64,000 bases of DNA from assembly GCF_014203835.1 (NCBI RefSeq), contig NZ_JACHJW010000001.1, forward strand, positions 868,001 through 932,000. Direction: 5' to 3'. Numbering within the stretch: position 1 is the stretch's first letter; each line of letters begins with the position of its first letter. A model generated the notes under the pieces. It was not told the DNA's origin and did not search any database. It was given only the letters and a program-made list of their open reading frames with translations. The stretch is from Micromonospora polyrhachis (GTDB lineage Bacteria; Actinomycetota; Actinomycetes; Mycobacteriales; Micromonosporaceae). Below, piece after piece: positions 42,248-52,300 of the stretch. A program made the position numbers and the translations under genes.

Positions 42248-42541
42248 GTGGCTCAGGTGTATCGCAGCGGCCAGCCCTACGGGTCTGGCCAGCCGGACCG
42301 GCTGACCCCGCACGAGGTGCGCTCCCAGGAGTTCGCGCCCCGACGACGTGGTGTGGACGCGGAACAGGTACGCGCCTTCCAGTGCCGCCTCGCCGACGAG
42401 CTGGATTGCCTGCATCGGGAGCTGGCGTTGGCTCTGCGAGACAACAACCGGCTCAAGCGAGCGTTGCACGACTGGCAGGCAATGCATGACCGGCACTGTC
42501 AGCCAGCCCCGGACCGTCGCCCCAACGACGGTCACTGGTAA
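42248..42541 (+). CDS. DivIVA-domain protein
   Basis: 97 residues from GTG 42248 with GGAAAGGA upstream. The central segment DRLTPHEVRSQEFAPRRRGV, followed by DAEQVRAFQCRLADELDCL, is the DivIVA N-terminal signature (L-T-P-x-x-V...F...R-G-Y-x-x-x-x-V). A short coiled coil follows (HRELALALRDNNRLKRALHD). It is much shorter than polar-growth DivIVA/Wag31 and resembles the small DivIVA-domain proteins of actinomycetes. Function unknown. Confidence 0.8.
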   Translation: MAQVYRSGQPYGSGQPDRLTPHEVRSQEFAPRRRGVDAEQVRAFQCRLADELDCLHRELALALRDNNRLKRALHDWQAMHDRHCQPAPDRRPNDGHW

Positions 42542-42574
42542 TCGTGGCGGCCCGCCCAGTCGAGCACCGCTGCT

Positions 42575-43300
42575 CTACTTCGCCCGGCTGGCCAGAATGG
42601 CAAGGACCTCACGGCGTACCTCATCCGGCTCGTGCACCAGTCGGCGGTGCGTGAACCGCAACGCCAGCATGCCGAGGGTGGCCAGCAGCGCGTCCCGCCG
42701 TAGATCGATCTCGCGCTGGCGCGGATCCTCGTGGGTGGTGGCTCCGTCGAGTTCGAAGTTGACCCGTTCCGCTTCGGCGTACACGTCCAGATACATGGTG
42801 CGCCGATCCACCTGGACACGTACCTGCCGTTGGAACGTTGGCATCCCCGACCCGTTGAACACGTGGTCGTGTCCCCAGATCTCCAGCGGGCTACGCCAGC
42901 CAGCGGCGAGCCGGTCCAGTAGCACCCGTAGCTCACCCCGTCCGCTCAGCTTCGGCACGATCGCCATGGTCGTACCGATCCGCGCCGGCGTGGTCATCCG
43001 ATCGTTGACCGCTCGGATGATCGGCGCACGCTGGTCCTCGGCCACGAGCAGCGGCCAACCGTCGACCAGGGTACGTTCCAGCCGCGTGATCGGCGTACCG
43101 TCGCGCACCATCACGTGTGGTGGTTCCAACCCGAAGCCACGCAGTCGGTGCACCACGACCTGTGGCCTGCTCCGGACTCCGACCTCCGCTTCCGCACACA
43201 CGTGCACCGGCTCGCCCGCGCCCTGTCGGAGCAGTCCCCAGACGTCGAGCGCGGTGAGGTGACTCAGGGCGGTACTCGGAACAGTTCGCCAGCCCGACAA
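42575..43300 (-). CDS. DUF559-like nuclease-fold protein, 5' damaged
   Basis: 241 residues if translated from TTG 43300. The C-terminal part has the DUF559/VSR-like fold: MYLDVYAEAERVNFELDGAT, then THEDPRQREIDLRRDALL (E-x-D...H...R-x-x-D) and LRFTHRRLVHEPDEVRREVL. The middle (SHLTALDVWGLLRQG; DGTPITRLERTLVDGW) is the AbiEi-like region typical of this family. The usual N-terminal winged helix is missing. It is found, out of frame and shortened, just upstream (next entry). The gene is probably a pseudogene. Confidence 0.65.
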   Translation of the reverse strand: MSGWRTVPSTALSHLTALDVWGLLRQGAGEPVHVCAEAEVGVRSRPQVVVHRLRGFGLEPPHVMVRDGTPITRLERTLVDGWPLLVAEDQRAPIIRAVNDRMTTPARIGTTMAIVPKLSGRGELRVLLDRLAAGWRSPLEIWGHDHVFNGSGMPTFQRQVRVQVDRRTMYLDVYAEAERVNFELDGATTHEDPRQREIDLRRDALLATLGMLALRFTHRRLVHEPDEVRREVLAILASRAK

Positions 43301-43398
43301 GAGTTGGACAGTGTCCAGGAGGGCACCACCTGACTGGCGAGTAGCCGGGTCCCCAGCCCTTCATTGCGTTCGATCAGCAACCGGAGTGCAGGATTCAC
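43264..43398 (-). pseudogene. Out-of-frame N-terminus of the DUF559-like gene
   Basis: GTG 43398 encodes NPALRLLIERNEGLGTRLLA, the standard AbiEi-like winged-helix start, then runs out of homology near SQVVPS and stops at 43264. Roughly 35-40 residues expected between this and SHLTAL of the main frame are absent, so a deletion with frame change is likely. Confidence 0.6.
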
Positions 43399-43598
43399 GC
43401 CGCGACCGTGTCGAAGATGCGCTGCTCTCCGCAAGCCCTGCTCCGCGGACTGCGGATAACGATGACTGCTGTGGATACGCCCGATCGAATGCGCGTGAGC
43501 TGCAACTCCGTCGGCGTGTCGTACTGCTCAGCCGTCAGCGATCATGGCACAACCGAACCCCTGGTGGTGAGGTGGTCGATCATCGGTACGGTATAGCC

Positions 43599-44153
43599 AT
43601 GGTCTTGCCTGTCAGCCGTACGAACATGGAAGCCCACCTCTACATGGACCTGCACCCCTGCACCTGCGGGGAGTTCCGGTTCGCCCGGAAGAACGCGGTG
43701 ATCGCACTCGAGGACGGCGACCTGGCCAGCCGCTACACCGGCGAGTGCGCCCGGTGCGGCCAGCCCCGGGAGTTCGTCTTCCGCCTACCGACTGAGATCA
43801 GCATGCCACTCGGCGGTGACGCGGTCAGCTACGGCGGGGACGAGCCGTCACAGCTCATCGACCCGGGCCAGTGGCTCGGGGTAGCCGACGCCTACGCCTC
43901 CCAGGTGCCCGGGGACTTCGCCCGGCTCGACGGCGAGGAGCGCAGGCGGGCAAGGGCGGTCCTGAACCGGGCCACCGCCGCAGTCGACGAGGTACTCAAG
44001 TTCATCCCCGGCGACGCCGACGAGGTACCGGCCGCCACCTTCACCAGCGAGCGGGGCCGCCAGGCGTACGCGAAGGAGCCGGGCCGGTTCCGGCGGAGCC
44101 GGCTGGCCGTGGTGCGGGACGCGTACGCCGGGATGGCCGGTCAGCTCGCCTGA
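43599..44153 (+). CDS. Hypothetical protein with Cys-rich N-terminus
   Basis: 184 residues from ATG 43599 (ATG 43626 is an alternative, beginning MEAHLYMDLHPCTCGEFRF). Two cysteine pairs, CTCGE and CARCGQ, about 35 residues apart could form a zinc ribbon. The rest is helical and charged (ARLDGEERRRARAVLNRATA; YAKEPGRFRRSRLAVVRDAY). I do not recognise the family. It lies just beyond the toxin-immunity gene set on the opposite strand. An immunity or regulatory role is only a guess from position. Confidence 0.7.
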   Translation: MVLPVSRTNMEAHLYMDLHPCTCGEFRFARKNAVIALEDGDLASRYTGECARCGQPREFVFRLPTEISMPLGGDAVSYGGDEPSQLIDPGQWLGVADAYASQVPGDFARLDGEERRRARAVLNRATAAVDEVLKFIPGDADEVPAATFTSERGRQAYAKEPGRFRRSRLAVVRDAYAGMAGQLA

Positions 44154-44212
44154 CCTACGCATCGCACCGACAGTCGCGCACCCGACAGGCGCGCGCCCGG
44201 TCAAAAGCTCGG

Positions 44213-44881
44213 TCAGGCGCGCGGTGCCTCGTCCAGGCAGGCCGCGTTGACGCCGATCAGCAGCGGCAGCGCGGTCAGGAAGATCCCGAGGACGTACTCC
44301 GGGTCGTGCTCGCGCTGGTCCTCGACCCCCGCCTGCGCACCCGCGTCGGCGAGCGCCACGCAGACGTCCCACAGGCTGCCTCCGGCGCTGCTCCACAGCC
44401 ACACCTCGTGTACCAGCGTGGGCACTCGGAGCACCGGTTGCACCCCGAACAGCCCGATGCCGTAGTGCAGCGGATCCTCCGGGGTGTTGCCGAGCGAGAG
44501 CATCAGCGGCAGCACCCGATGGACGCGGGCGAAGTCGACGGCGTCCGGCGTACCCGGGGTGACCTCGGCCAACAGACCGTCCTCGAAGAACTCCGCCATG
44601 ACGGGGGCCGGGTCTGCCACGGCGAGGTTACGCGCCGCGTCCGCCACCGCCGTACGGGTCCAGGCCCGGTCCGGTTCGTCCGGTGGTTGGTGCGCCGCCG
44701 CCCAGACCGCGAACGCCTGCTCCTCGTCCAGGGTCACCGAGAGTCGACCGATGCTCAGCGAGTGGTACTTCGCCGGAGCGCCCACGGACGGATGGAAGAC
44801 GCCGGTGTAGCGGCCCACGGGATAGACGAGCGGCTCGGTGGAGATGGTGTCCATCGCGGTCGTCCTCGTCGTCTCGGTCAT
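44213..44881 (-). CDS. Toxin-locus small protein, paralogue 1
   Basis: 222 residues. N-terminus contains VYPVGRYTGVFHPSVGAPAK, then YHSLSIGRLSVTLDEEQAF; later FEDGLLAEVTPGTPDAVDFA and SLGNTPEDPLHYGIGLFG. The same landmarks occur in order in the next gene, so the two are diverged tandem duplicates. No signal peptide or catalytic motif. Last in a chain of overlapping genes following the giant toxin, it is a candidate additional immunity or accessory protein. Family not recognised. Confidence 0.75.
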   Translation of the reverse strand: MTETTRTTAMDTISTEPLVYPVGRYTGVFHPSVGAPAKYHSLSIGRLSVTLDEEQAFAVWAAAHQPPDEPDRAWTRTAVADAARNLAVADPAPVMAEFFEDGLLAEVTPGTPDAVDFARVHRVLPLMLSLGNTPEDPLHYGIGLFGVQPVLRVPTLVHEVWLWSSAGGSLWDVCVALADAGAQAGVEDQREHDPEYVLGIFLTALPLLIGVNAACLDEAPRA

Positions 44882-45519
44882 GGCAGGGGCTCCAGGTAGA
44901 CCACGCTGGTGGCCAGCAGGTGGTGCAGGGTGGTCAGGAGCCCGGCGAGCATTCGCTCCGGGTCGACCAGGTCCAGGTCATCGCCGCCGGCCCGGCGCTC
45001 CTCCTCGGCGAGCGATTCGCACATCGTCCACAGGCTCTCCCCCGACGGTGACCGCTCCCACAGGTCGTAGACGCTGCGGGTCACGCTGATCAGTGGACGA
45101 TCGTAAAAGCCAATCGAGTACAGCCACGGTTGCTCGCTGCTGTTGCCCAGGCCGAGCATCCGGGCCCCCATCCGGTGCCGGCGGGCGAACTCCGCCGCTC
45201 CCGCCGTGCCCGGGGTGACCTCGGCGGCGAGCCCTTCGGCGAACAACTCCCGCAGCAGCAGGTCGACATCGTCGCCGGGCAGATGCGTGGCTGCCGCCTC
45301 GCGCAGCGCCGCCATCGTCCAGGGCTGCTCGGCGAGCTGGTCGGCCTGGCCGTGCGCCAACGCCCACACGGTGAACCTTGCGTCGTCGAGCTCCCACACC
45401 TCGGTGCCGAGGCGCACCCGGTGGTAGCGGTCGACCGACCCGGCCGTCGGATGGAACGTTCCGAAGAACTGCCCAACCGGCAGCAACAGCGTCGGCGGCG
45501 CGGACTGGGTCGTCGTCAT
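44878..45519 (-). CDS. Toxin-locus small protein, paralogue 2
   Basis: 213 residues from ATG 45519, whose A is shared with the SUKH gene stop. Contains LLPVGQFFGTFHPTAGSVDR and YHRVRLGTEVWELDDARF, then FAEGLAAEVTPGTAGAAEFA and GLGNSSEQPWLYSIGFYD, matching paralogue 1 point by point. Its stop overlaps the start of paralogue 1 by 4 bases. Same unknown family. Tandem immunity-like paralogues are common behind polymorphic toxins, which supports but does not prove that role. Confidence 0.75.
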   Translation of the reverse strand: MTTTQSAPPTLLLPVGQFFGTFHPTAGSVDRYHRVRLGTEVWELDDARFTVWALAHGQADQLAEQPWTMAALREAAATHLPGDDVDLLLRELFAEGLAAEVTPGTAGAAEFARRHRMGARMLGLGNSSEQPWLYSIGFYDRPLISVTRSVYDLWERSPSGESLWTMCESLAEEERRAGGDDLDLVDPERMLAGLLTTLHHLLATSVVYLEPLP

Positions 45520-46349
45520 CAGGGCTGTTCCCATCGGTGGGGGTCGTCCGGATCAGGGTAGTTGATCTCAGCCGGGGGCAGTTCTGGCACGGGCTGCAGA
45601 CGGCCGATGAAATAGGTGATGTCCTCGGCCAGGTAGACCAGCCGTCGCTCCCGGTCTGCGGCGCCCGCCGCGCCGAGCGGGCCGCGCATCGCATCCTCCG
45701 GCAGGATCCACACCGAATCCCCGTCCGGGTGCTCCGTCTTGACGACCAGCAACCCGCCCGACGGTACGGCGATCACCAGGTACGTCTGGGACAGCCAGGT
45801 GTCCCGGTGCTGTCGCTGCGCGGCCACCAGATCGAAGGTCGGATACTGCGGGTGTACGCCGAGCAGCGGGCGTTCGGGCATCAGCGTGAACGGCAGACCG
45901 GCGACGTGATGGTCTCCCGCCGGGGCAGCCCCGTTGTTCTCCGCCAGCCACCTCCGGTAGCTCGGCGGAAGTGGCTGTCCCAGTTCGGCCTCGACCATCC
46001 GCAACCGCTGTTCGTCGACGTTGCCGTACGGGCTCAGCCGGGCCGGCGCCCAGAGGTGGCCGCGCGGCTCGTCCTGGGGCTCGTCCTCGTCCACCCGGCG
46101 GACGGTGACCTCCCACCGGTCGGCACTGGCGAAGTCGACGTCGGCGAACCGCCAGGTCTCGCCGCCGACCGGGAAGGTCTCGCCGAGCACGACCCGGAAG
46201 CTGTGGCTGTCCTGGCTGCCGGTCGGCATGACGATGATCTCGGCGGTCACCGGCCGCTCGGAGGTCACCCAACCAACGCCCAACCGGGCCGGGCCGAGGT
46301 CCATGGGGACGTTGTTGGGGATCACCACGAGATTCGTGAACGATCGCAC
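45519..46349 (-). CDS. SUKH (SMI1/KNR4-like) immunity protein with N-terminal domain
   Basis: 276 residues from GTG 46349, preceded by GGAGGAAG. An N-terminal beta-rich domain (FTNLVVIPNNVPMDLGPARL; ETFPVGGETWRFADVDF) of a DUF6406-like kind is followed by a SUKH domain: RLRMVEAELGQPLPPSYRRW, LAENNGAAPAGDHHVAGLPF, YLVIAVPSGGLLVVKTEHPD and DSVWILPEDA. SUKH proteins are the commonest immunity proteins for secreted nuclease and deaminase toxins. Lying 28 bases after the giant toxin gene and coupled to the next gene, it should protect against one of that toxin's domains. Confidence 0.85.
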   Translation of the reverse strand: MRSFTNLVVIPNNVPMDLGPARLGVGWVTSERPVTAEIIVMPTGSQDSHSFRVVLGETFPVGGETWRFADVDFASADRWEVTVRRVDEDEPQDEPRGHLWAPARLSPYGNVDEQRLRMVEAELGQPLPPSYRRWLAENNGAAPAGDHHVAGLPFTLMPERPLLGVHPQYPTFDLVAAQRQHRDTWLSQTYLVIAVPSGGLLVVKTEHPDGDSVWILPEDAMRGPLGAAGAADRERRLVYLAEDITYFIGRLQPVPELPPAEINYPDPDDPHRWEQP

Positions 46350-46377
46350 GGTTCTTCCTCCACCCTTCACGGGATCA

Positions 46378-49300
46378 TCACCCACCCAACATCTCGTGCA
46401 GCGTCGGCTCGTCCGGCAACTCGAAGCCGAGCACCTCTCGGGCGATGCGTTCCGCTTCCACCCGCCCAACCGGCCATGGGCCAGTCGGGATGCCAGCATC
46501 CGGGCTCTCGTTGCCTGTCTGCTGGTTGGTGGTCCACTGGGCTGACCGCTGTCCCTGTGGCCCCCATTCGACCACGATCAGGCCATCAACCGTACCGTCC
46601 GCCGTCAGTCGGGCGTAGTAGACGAAGTTGTACGCGTGTTCCTCGATGTCGACCCGGCCCAGGCCATGCGGTGCCGACCGTACGTCTGGGCCAGGCGGCG
46701 GCGCAGGCGGTGCCGGCGGGGTCGGCGGCACCACCGGCGGGGTCGGCAGGGTCGGCGGCGGTGCGGGGGGCGCCACCGGCGGTGCGGGGGGCATCGACGG
46801 GACTACCGGTGCTACCGGCGGGCTGCTCGCCGTCGTTGGCGGGGCCGGTGGGGCAGGCTGCCGATCGAGGTGGGTGTAGCCCGATGACATCAGGTCGAGG
46901 AATTCGCGTACCGACATTGGGGTCGGGTGCCGCGAGTTCCACGGGTTGCGCAGTTGCACTTGCCCGTTGCTGACGCCGACCACCTCGTAGGCGTGGCCCG
47001 CGACCAAGTCGTGCGGCAGGTTGTTGCGCAGATGGGCCGGGTACGCATCGGTTCCTCGGCTACCAACGAGCACCGGGCTGCCGAGCGCAAGCAGCTGGGT
47101 CAGCAGCGCCTCGGTGACGTGCTCCTGGCCCGGAGCCGGGTCGAAGTCTCCAATCCGAGCGGGTTCTCCGGTCAACTGGGTGAGCAGTTCGGCCCGCATC
47201 GTCGGGGTGCTGCCGACGTCGAGCCGGGCGTAGCCGAGCGGGGCAGCCCGATCCGTGTCGTTGGGGTTCCAGCCACGCCACCTGGCCTGCCAGGCGTCGC
47301 GCTGCGCGTCGGACCAGGTTCGGTCGACAGCGGCCAGCGCCTTCTCCAGCAGCGACGCCCAGGCCGCACTGACAGCCGCCTGATTGGCGTAGGCCGAGTT
47401 GCCCGGCGCGTTTGAAGGCACCGGCACGTCCGGCGTCACGGTGATGCGTAGACGGCGGCCGGTCGGAACCGTGTTGCTGCTGGGTGCGGTGCTCTCGTGC
47501 AGGAACACGTCGACGGTGCCGTCGGCGTTCGGCTGGAAGAGTCGACCGATCACCGATGGGTCGTGACCAGCGAGCGACGCGAAGGTGGCGAGGATGCCGC
47601 AGTTTCCCAGCCCGCCCTGCTGCACCTGCTCGCGGGTCGGTTGGCCGTTCCAGAGCGGGAACGGCTGGCCGGTCTGCGAGTCGACCGGACGGCCGTAGGT
47701 GATCCGCGACCGGTTCGGCTTCGCCTTGGGTAGGGTCACCCGGTCGGCGACCGCAGTGGTCTCGCCCGGATACACCCCGGTCGGGCCGCCCTCCTGCAAC
47801 ACCGCGCCATCGGCGTACGGAGACATGTTGCGCAGCGCCGCCGTCAACACGTCCGGCACCATCATCATCACCCGGGAATCACCCACGTAGTGGAAATCGT
47901 GGGTGGACAACAACGCCAACTTCGCCGGATCGCCCGCCGTCTCGACCCGCACCGCCGAACGAGCCCGCGCCCGGTCCTCCCAAAGCAACGCCTGCCGACC
48001 CGCCTCCGTCGACAGATCGAACGCCACCTCCCCGCCGTCGACCTTGATCTCCGGCGAACCAACCGGCGCGTACGGCCGCAGGTCGAACCGGCCCTTCAGA
48101 TCAACGTACACACCCTCCCGAGCAAGCCGATCCGCCAACACCGGATCCACCACCCGCACCTGATCCAACAAATGCGCCGGCAACCCAACAATCTGCCCAG
48201 CAGACGAAGGCAACCTCGGCAAACCACCCTGCGAAGCCTCCGCAGAAACCGCCAACTCATGCAACCGAGTAGCCAACTCGACATCGGACAGCACCGTGCC
48301 CGAACTCGACGCCCTATGCCAATAATCATAGAACTGACAACGCTGCGACTCAGTCAGATCCGGCACACCCTTAAGCACCTCAGCAACTCGCGCAGACGTC
48401 ACATCAGACACCGTCAACTGCATCAAACTGACAAACACATCCGCCGGCAACAACGACCAACGCGACGCCGCATTCGGCACCTCTGGACGCAACCCCAGAT
48501 GGTCCACCAGCGCGGCAATCTCCGAACGAATCGCCAACCGCTGCCCTGAATCAGCCCCAGCATACTGCTGCGCGAGAATCCGAATCTCCGCCATCCGACC
48601 ATGATCATGCGCACTCAACCCAGCCGGATCAATCAAACCAGTGACATTACCCGGATCAAGCGGAACAGAATCCAAAGTCCCCATCGTCTGGAGGGCAGAC
48701 AACTCCGCAACCTCATGCGCCAACGCACGAGCCACCACACCATCAACAGCCCGATCCGAAACCGTGACAGTAAAACTACCGTCCACATTCCGAACGGTCT
48801 GCGCCACCACGCCACCATCCAACGGACCAACCGTCAACCACACCCGCAACGGCGGCCCAGACACCAGCCGAACCTCATACTGACCATGCCCGACCTGAAC
48901 AATCCCAGCAACACCAGCCGCAGACGCCACCGACGACACCGCCGCCTGAGCCGCAGCCCACACCCCAGCCGGATCCGCCACACCACGACCCAACCCATGG
49001 AACGACGAACCCGGCACCGCAGCAGCCGTAATCCGACCACCATCCAGACCAGTTGAGTCGTCCGGCGAAGTGTCGTTGTCCGTTACCCGGTCCACTGTCG
49101 CCGAGTTGTCCTGCTCGGCGACGACCGGTGTGGACGGCGCGACGGGTTGACGGTCGAGGTGGGTGTACTCCGGCTTCATCAGGTCGAGGAAGTCCCGGAT
49201 CGACATCTGTGCCGGATGCTTGTCGTTCCACGGGTTGCGCAGCTGCACCTGCCCGTTGGCGACGCTGACCACGTCGTACGCGTGGTGCGCGATCAGTCCG

Positions 49301-52300
49301 TGCGGCAGGGCCGCGTTCCCGGTCGGACCTCGGCTGCCCAGCACCACCGGACTACCAGCGGCGAGCAGCCCGGCCAACTGGGCCTCGACGACGTGTTCCT
49401 GGCCGGGGGTCGGGTCCAGCGTCGACGTCCGGGCCGGTTCGCCGGTCAACTGGGTAAGCAGTTCGGCCCGCAGCGTGGCATCGCTCCCGGTGTTGAGCCG
49501 GGCGTAGCCGAGCGGAGCGGCGAAACTGGCATTGGGATCCGTGACCCGCCACCTCGCCTGCCAGGCTTCGTGTCGTTGTGCGGTCCAGGTCCGGTCGACG
49601 GCCGCCAGGGCCTTCTCCAGCAGCGACGCCCAGGCGGCACCGACGTTGGACTGGTCCGCGAACGCCGCGTATCCCGGCATCTTGGCGTACACCGGCACGT
49701 CCGGAGTCACGGTGATGCGCAGCCGGCGGCCGGTCGGGACCGTGTTGCTGCTGGGTGCGGTGCTCTCGTGCAGGAACACGTCCACGGTGCCGTCCGGGTT
49801 CGGCTGGAACATCTGGTTGATGATGGCCGGATTGTGTCCGACCACCGCACCGAACGTAGCCACATGACCGCAGTCGCCGAGGCCGCCCTGCTGCACCTGC
49901 TCCCGGACCGGTGTTCCGTTCCACAACGGCACCGGCTGGCTGCTCTTGACGTCGACCGGGTTGCCGTACTGCACCGCCGTCGCGTTCGGCTTCGCCTCGG
50001 GCAGCGTCACCCGGTCGGCTACGGCGGTGATCCCACCCGGTTGCACCCCGGTCGCGCCGCCCTCGTGCAACACGGCGGCCTCGGTGTACGGAGACATGTT
50101 GCGCAGCGCCGCGGTCAGCGCGTCCGGGACCATCATCATCACCCGCGAGTCACCCACGTAGTGGAAATCGTGGGTGGACAACAACGCCAACTTCGCCGGA
50201 TCGCCCGCCGCCTCGACCCGCACCGCCGAACGAGCCCGGACCCGATCCTCCCAAAGCAACGCCTGCCGCCCAGCCGCGGTATTCAGGTCGAACTCCGGCC
50301 GACTGCCGTCCACGTTCACTTCGGGTGAGCCGGCTGGCGCGTACGGCCGCAGGTCGAACCGGCCCTTCAGATCAACGTACACACCCTCCCGAGCAAGCCG
50401 ATCCGCCAACACCGGATCCACCACCCGCACCTGATCCAACAAATGCGCCGGCAACCCAACAATCTGCCCAGCAGACGAAGGCAACCTCGGCAAACCACCC
50501 TGGGAAGTCTCCGCAGAAACCGCCAACTCATGCAACCGAGTAGCCAACTCGACATCGGACAGCACCGTGCCCGAATCCGACGCCCTATGCCAATAATCAT
50601 AGAACTGACAACGCTGCGACTCAGTCAGATCCGGCGCACCCTTAAGCACCTCAGCAACTCGCGCAGACGTCACATCAGACACCGTCAACTGCATCAAACT
50701 GACAAACACATCCGCCGGCAACAACGACCAACGCGACGCCGCATTCGGCACCTCTGGACGCAACCCCAGATGGTCCACCAGCGCGGCAATCTCCGAACGA
50801 ATCGCCAACCGCTGCGCTGAATCAGCCCCAGCATACTGCTGCGCGAGAATCCGAATCTCCGCCATCCGACCATGATCATGCGCACTCAACCCAGCCGGAT
50901 CAATCAAACCAGTGACATTACCCGGATCAAGCGGAACAGAATCCAAAGTCCCCATCGTCTGGAGGGCAGACAACTCCGCAACCTCATGCGCCAACGCACG
51001 AGCCACCACACCATCAACAGCCCGATCCGAAACCGTGACAGTAAAACTACCGTCCACATTCCGAACGGTCTGCGCCACCACGCCACCATCCAACGGACCA
51101 ACCGTCAACCACACCCGCAACGGCGGCCCAGACACCAGCCGAACCTCATACTGACCATGCCCGACCTGAACAATCCCAGCAACACCAGCCGCAGACGCCA
51201 CCGACGACACCGCCGCCTGAGCCGCAGCCCACACCCCAGCCGGATCCGCCACACCACGACCCAACCCATGGAACGACGAACCCGGCACCGCAGCAGCCGT
51301 AATCCGACCACCTCCACCGCCCGGATCTGGGTTGTTCGGACCTGGGTTGTTCGGACCTGGGCTCGTCGGATTGCCGGGGTCACCCGGCGAGGGTTGGTTG
51401 TTGGAGGGCGATTGGTTGTTCTGCGTACCGAACAACCGGGACAACAGGCCGGTCCGGCGGTGGCTTTCGGCAAGCCGGTCGCCCAACGCCGTGGTGGCCT
51501 GCTCTGCCGAGGTGAGTTCGGTGTTGAGCCGGTCTACCGCCTGTTCGAGTTCCGCCACCGGCTGGGTCAACCGGTCGACGACCTGGTCCACCCGGTTGGC
51601 GGCATCTCGGGCGTCACTACGAGTGTCGAAGCGCGACCGCCGGTCGTCCACGGCGAGGCTCATCCGCTTCGCATGCCACTTGGCGATGCCGATGACCGGT
51701 GCCGCCGCCAGGGCGGCAATCGGGATCACCGGAGCCAGTGGGCTGGACAGCAGGGCAGCCACTGCGGTCGTGGCCGCCGCCGCCGACATTGTTGTCGCGA
51801 AGCTGGAGACCAGGTACGTCCGTAGTGGCGGAAGGCCGGTCGGGCGTGGGTCGGTGGCAGCCCGCCGGTCCGCCTGCACCGTCTTGAGCTGCTGTGGACG
51901 GCCGGAGCGGTCCCCGCCGAACTCGGCGACCACCTGCTGTGCCTCGGGCGATAGCTGGGTCACCCGGTCAGCTGCGCCGAGCATGCCGTCGCGCAGGCCC
52001 AGCCGGTCGATGATCGTCCAGAGTTCACGCAGGGCCGGCTTGGCTGCCCACTTGTTGGCCGTACGCACATGGTGGGCGGCGGTCTGCAACTCCCAGGAGT
52101 CGGCCCGGGTCAGCGGTGTCGGTGCGTTGGGGTCAGCATTCGGACCGCTCGGCGTAGCCGGACCGCTCGGTGTCGTCTGCCCATTCGGGCCGCCGGCCTG
52201 GTCGGTCATGGCGTCCACGGTTGCCGTGATGTCCGCCAGTTGCCCAGCCACCTGGTCGACCCGGCTCGTAGCTTCGGTGACGGCGGTGACCGCCGGTCCG

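Noticed and set aside
48601..49056. Plus-strand frames rich in Arg/Asn/Thr, repeated at 50872
   Set aside because: Exact antisense of the duplicated toxin block; duplication, not selection, makes them look conserved.
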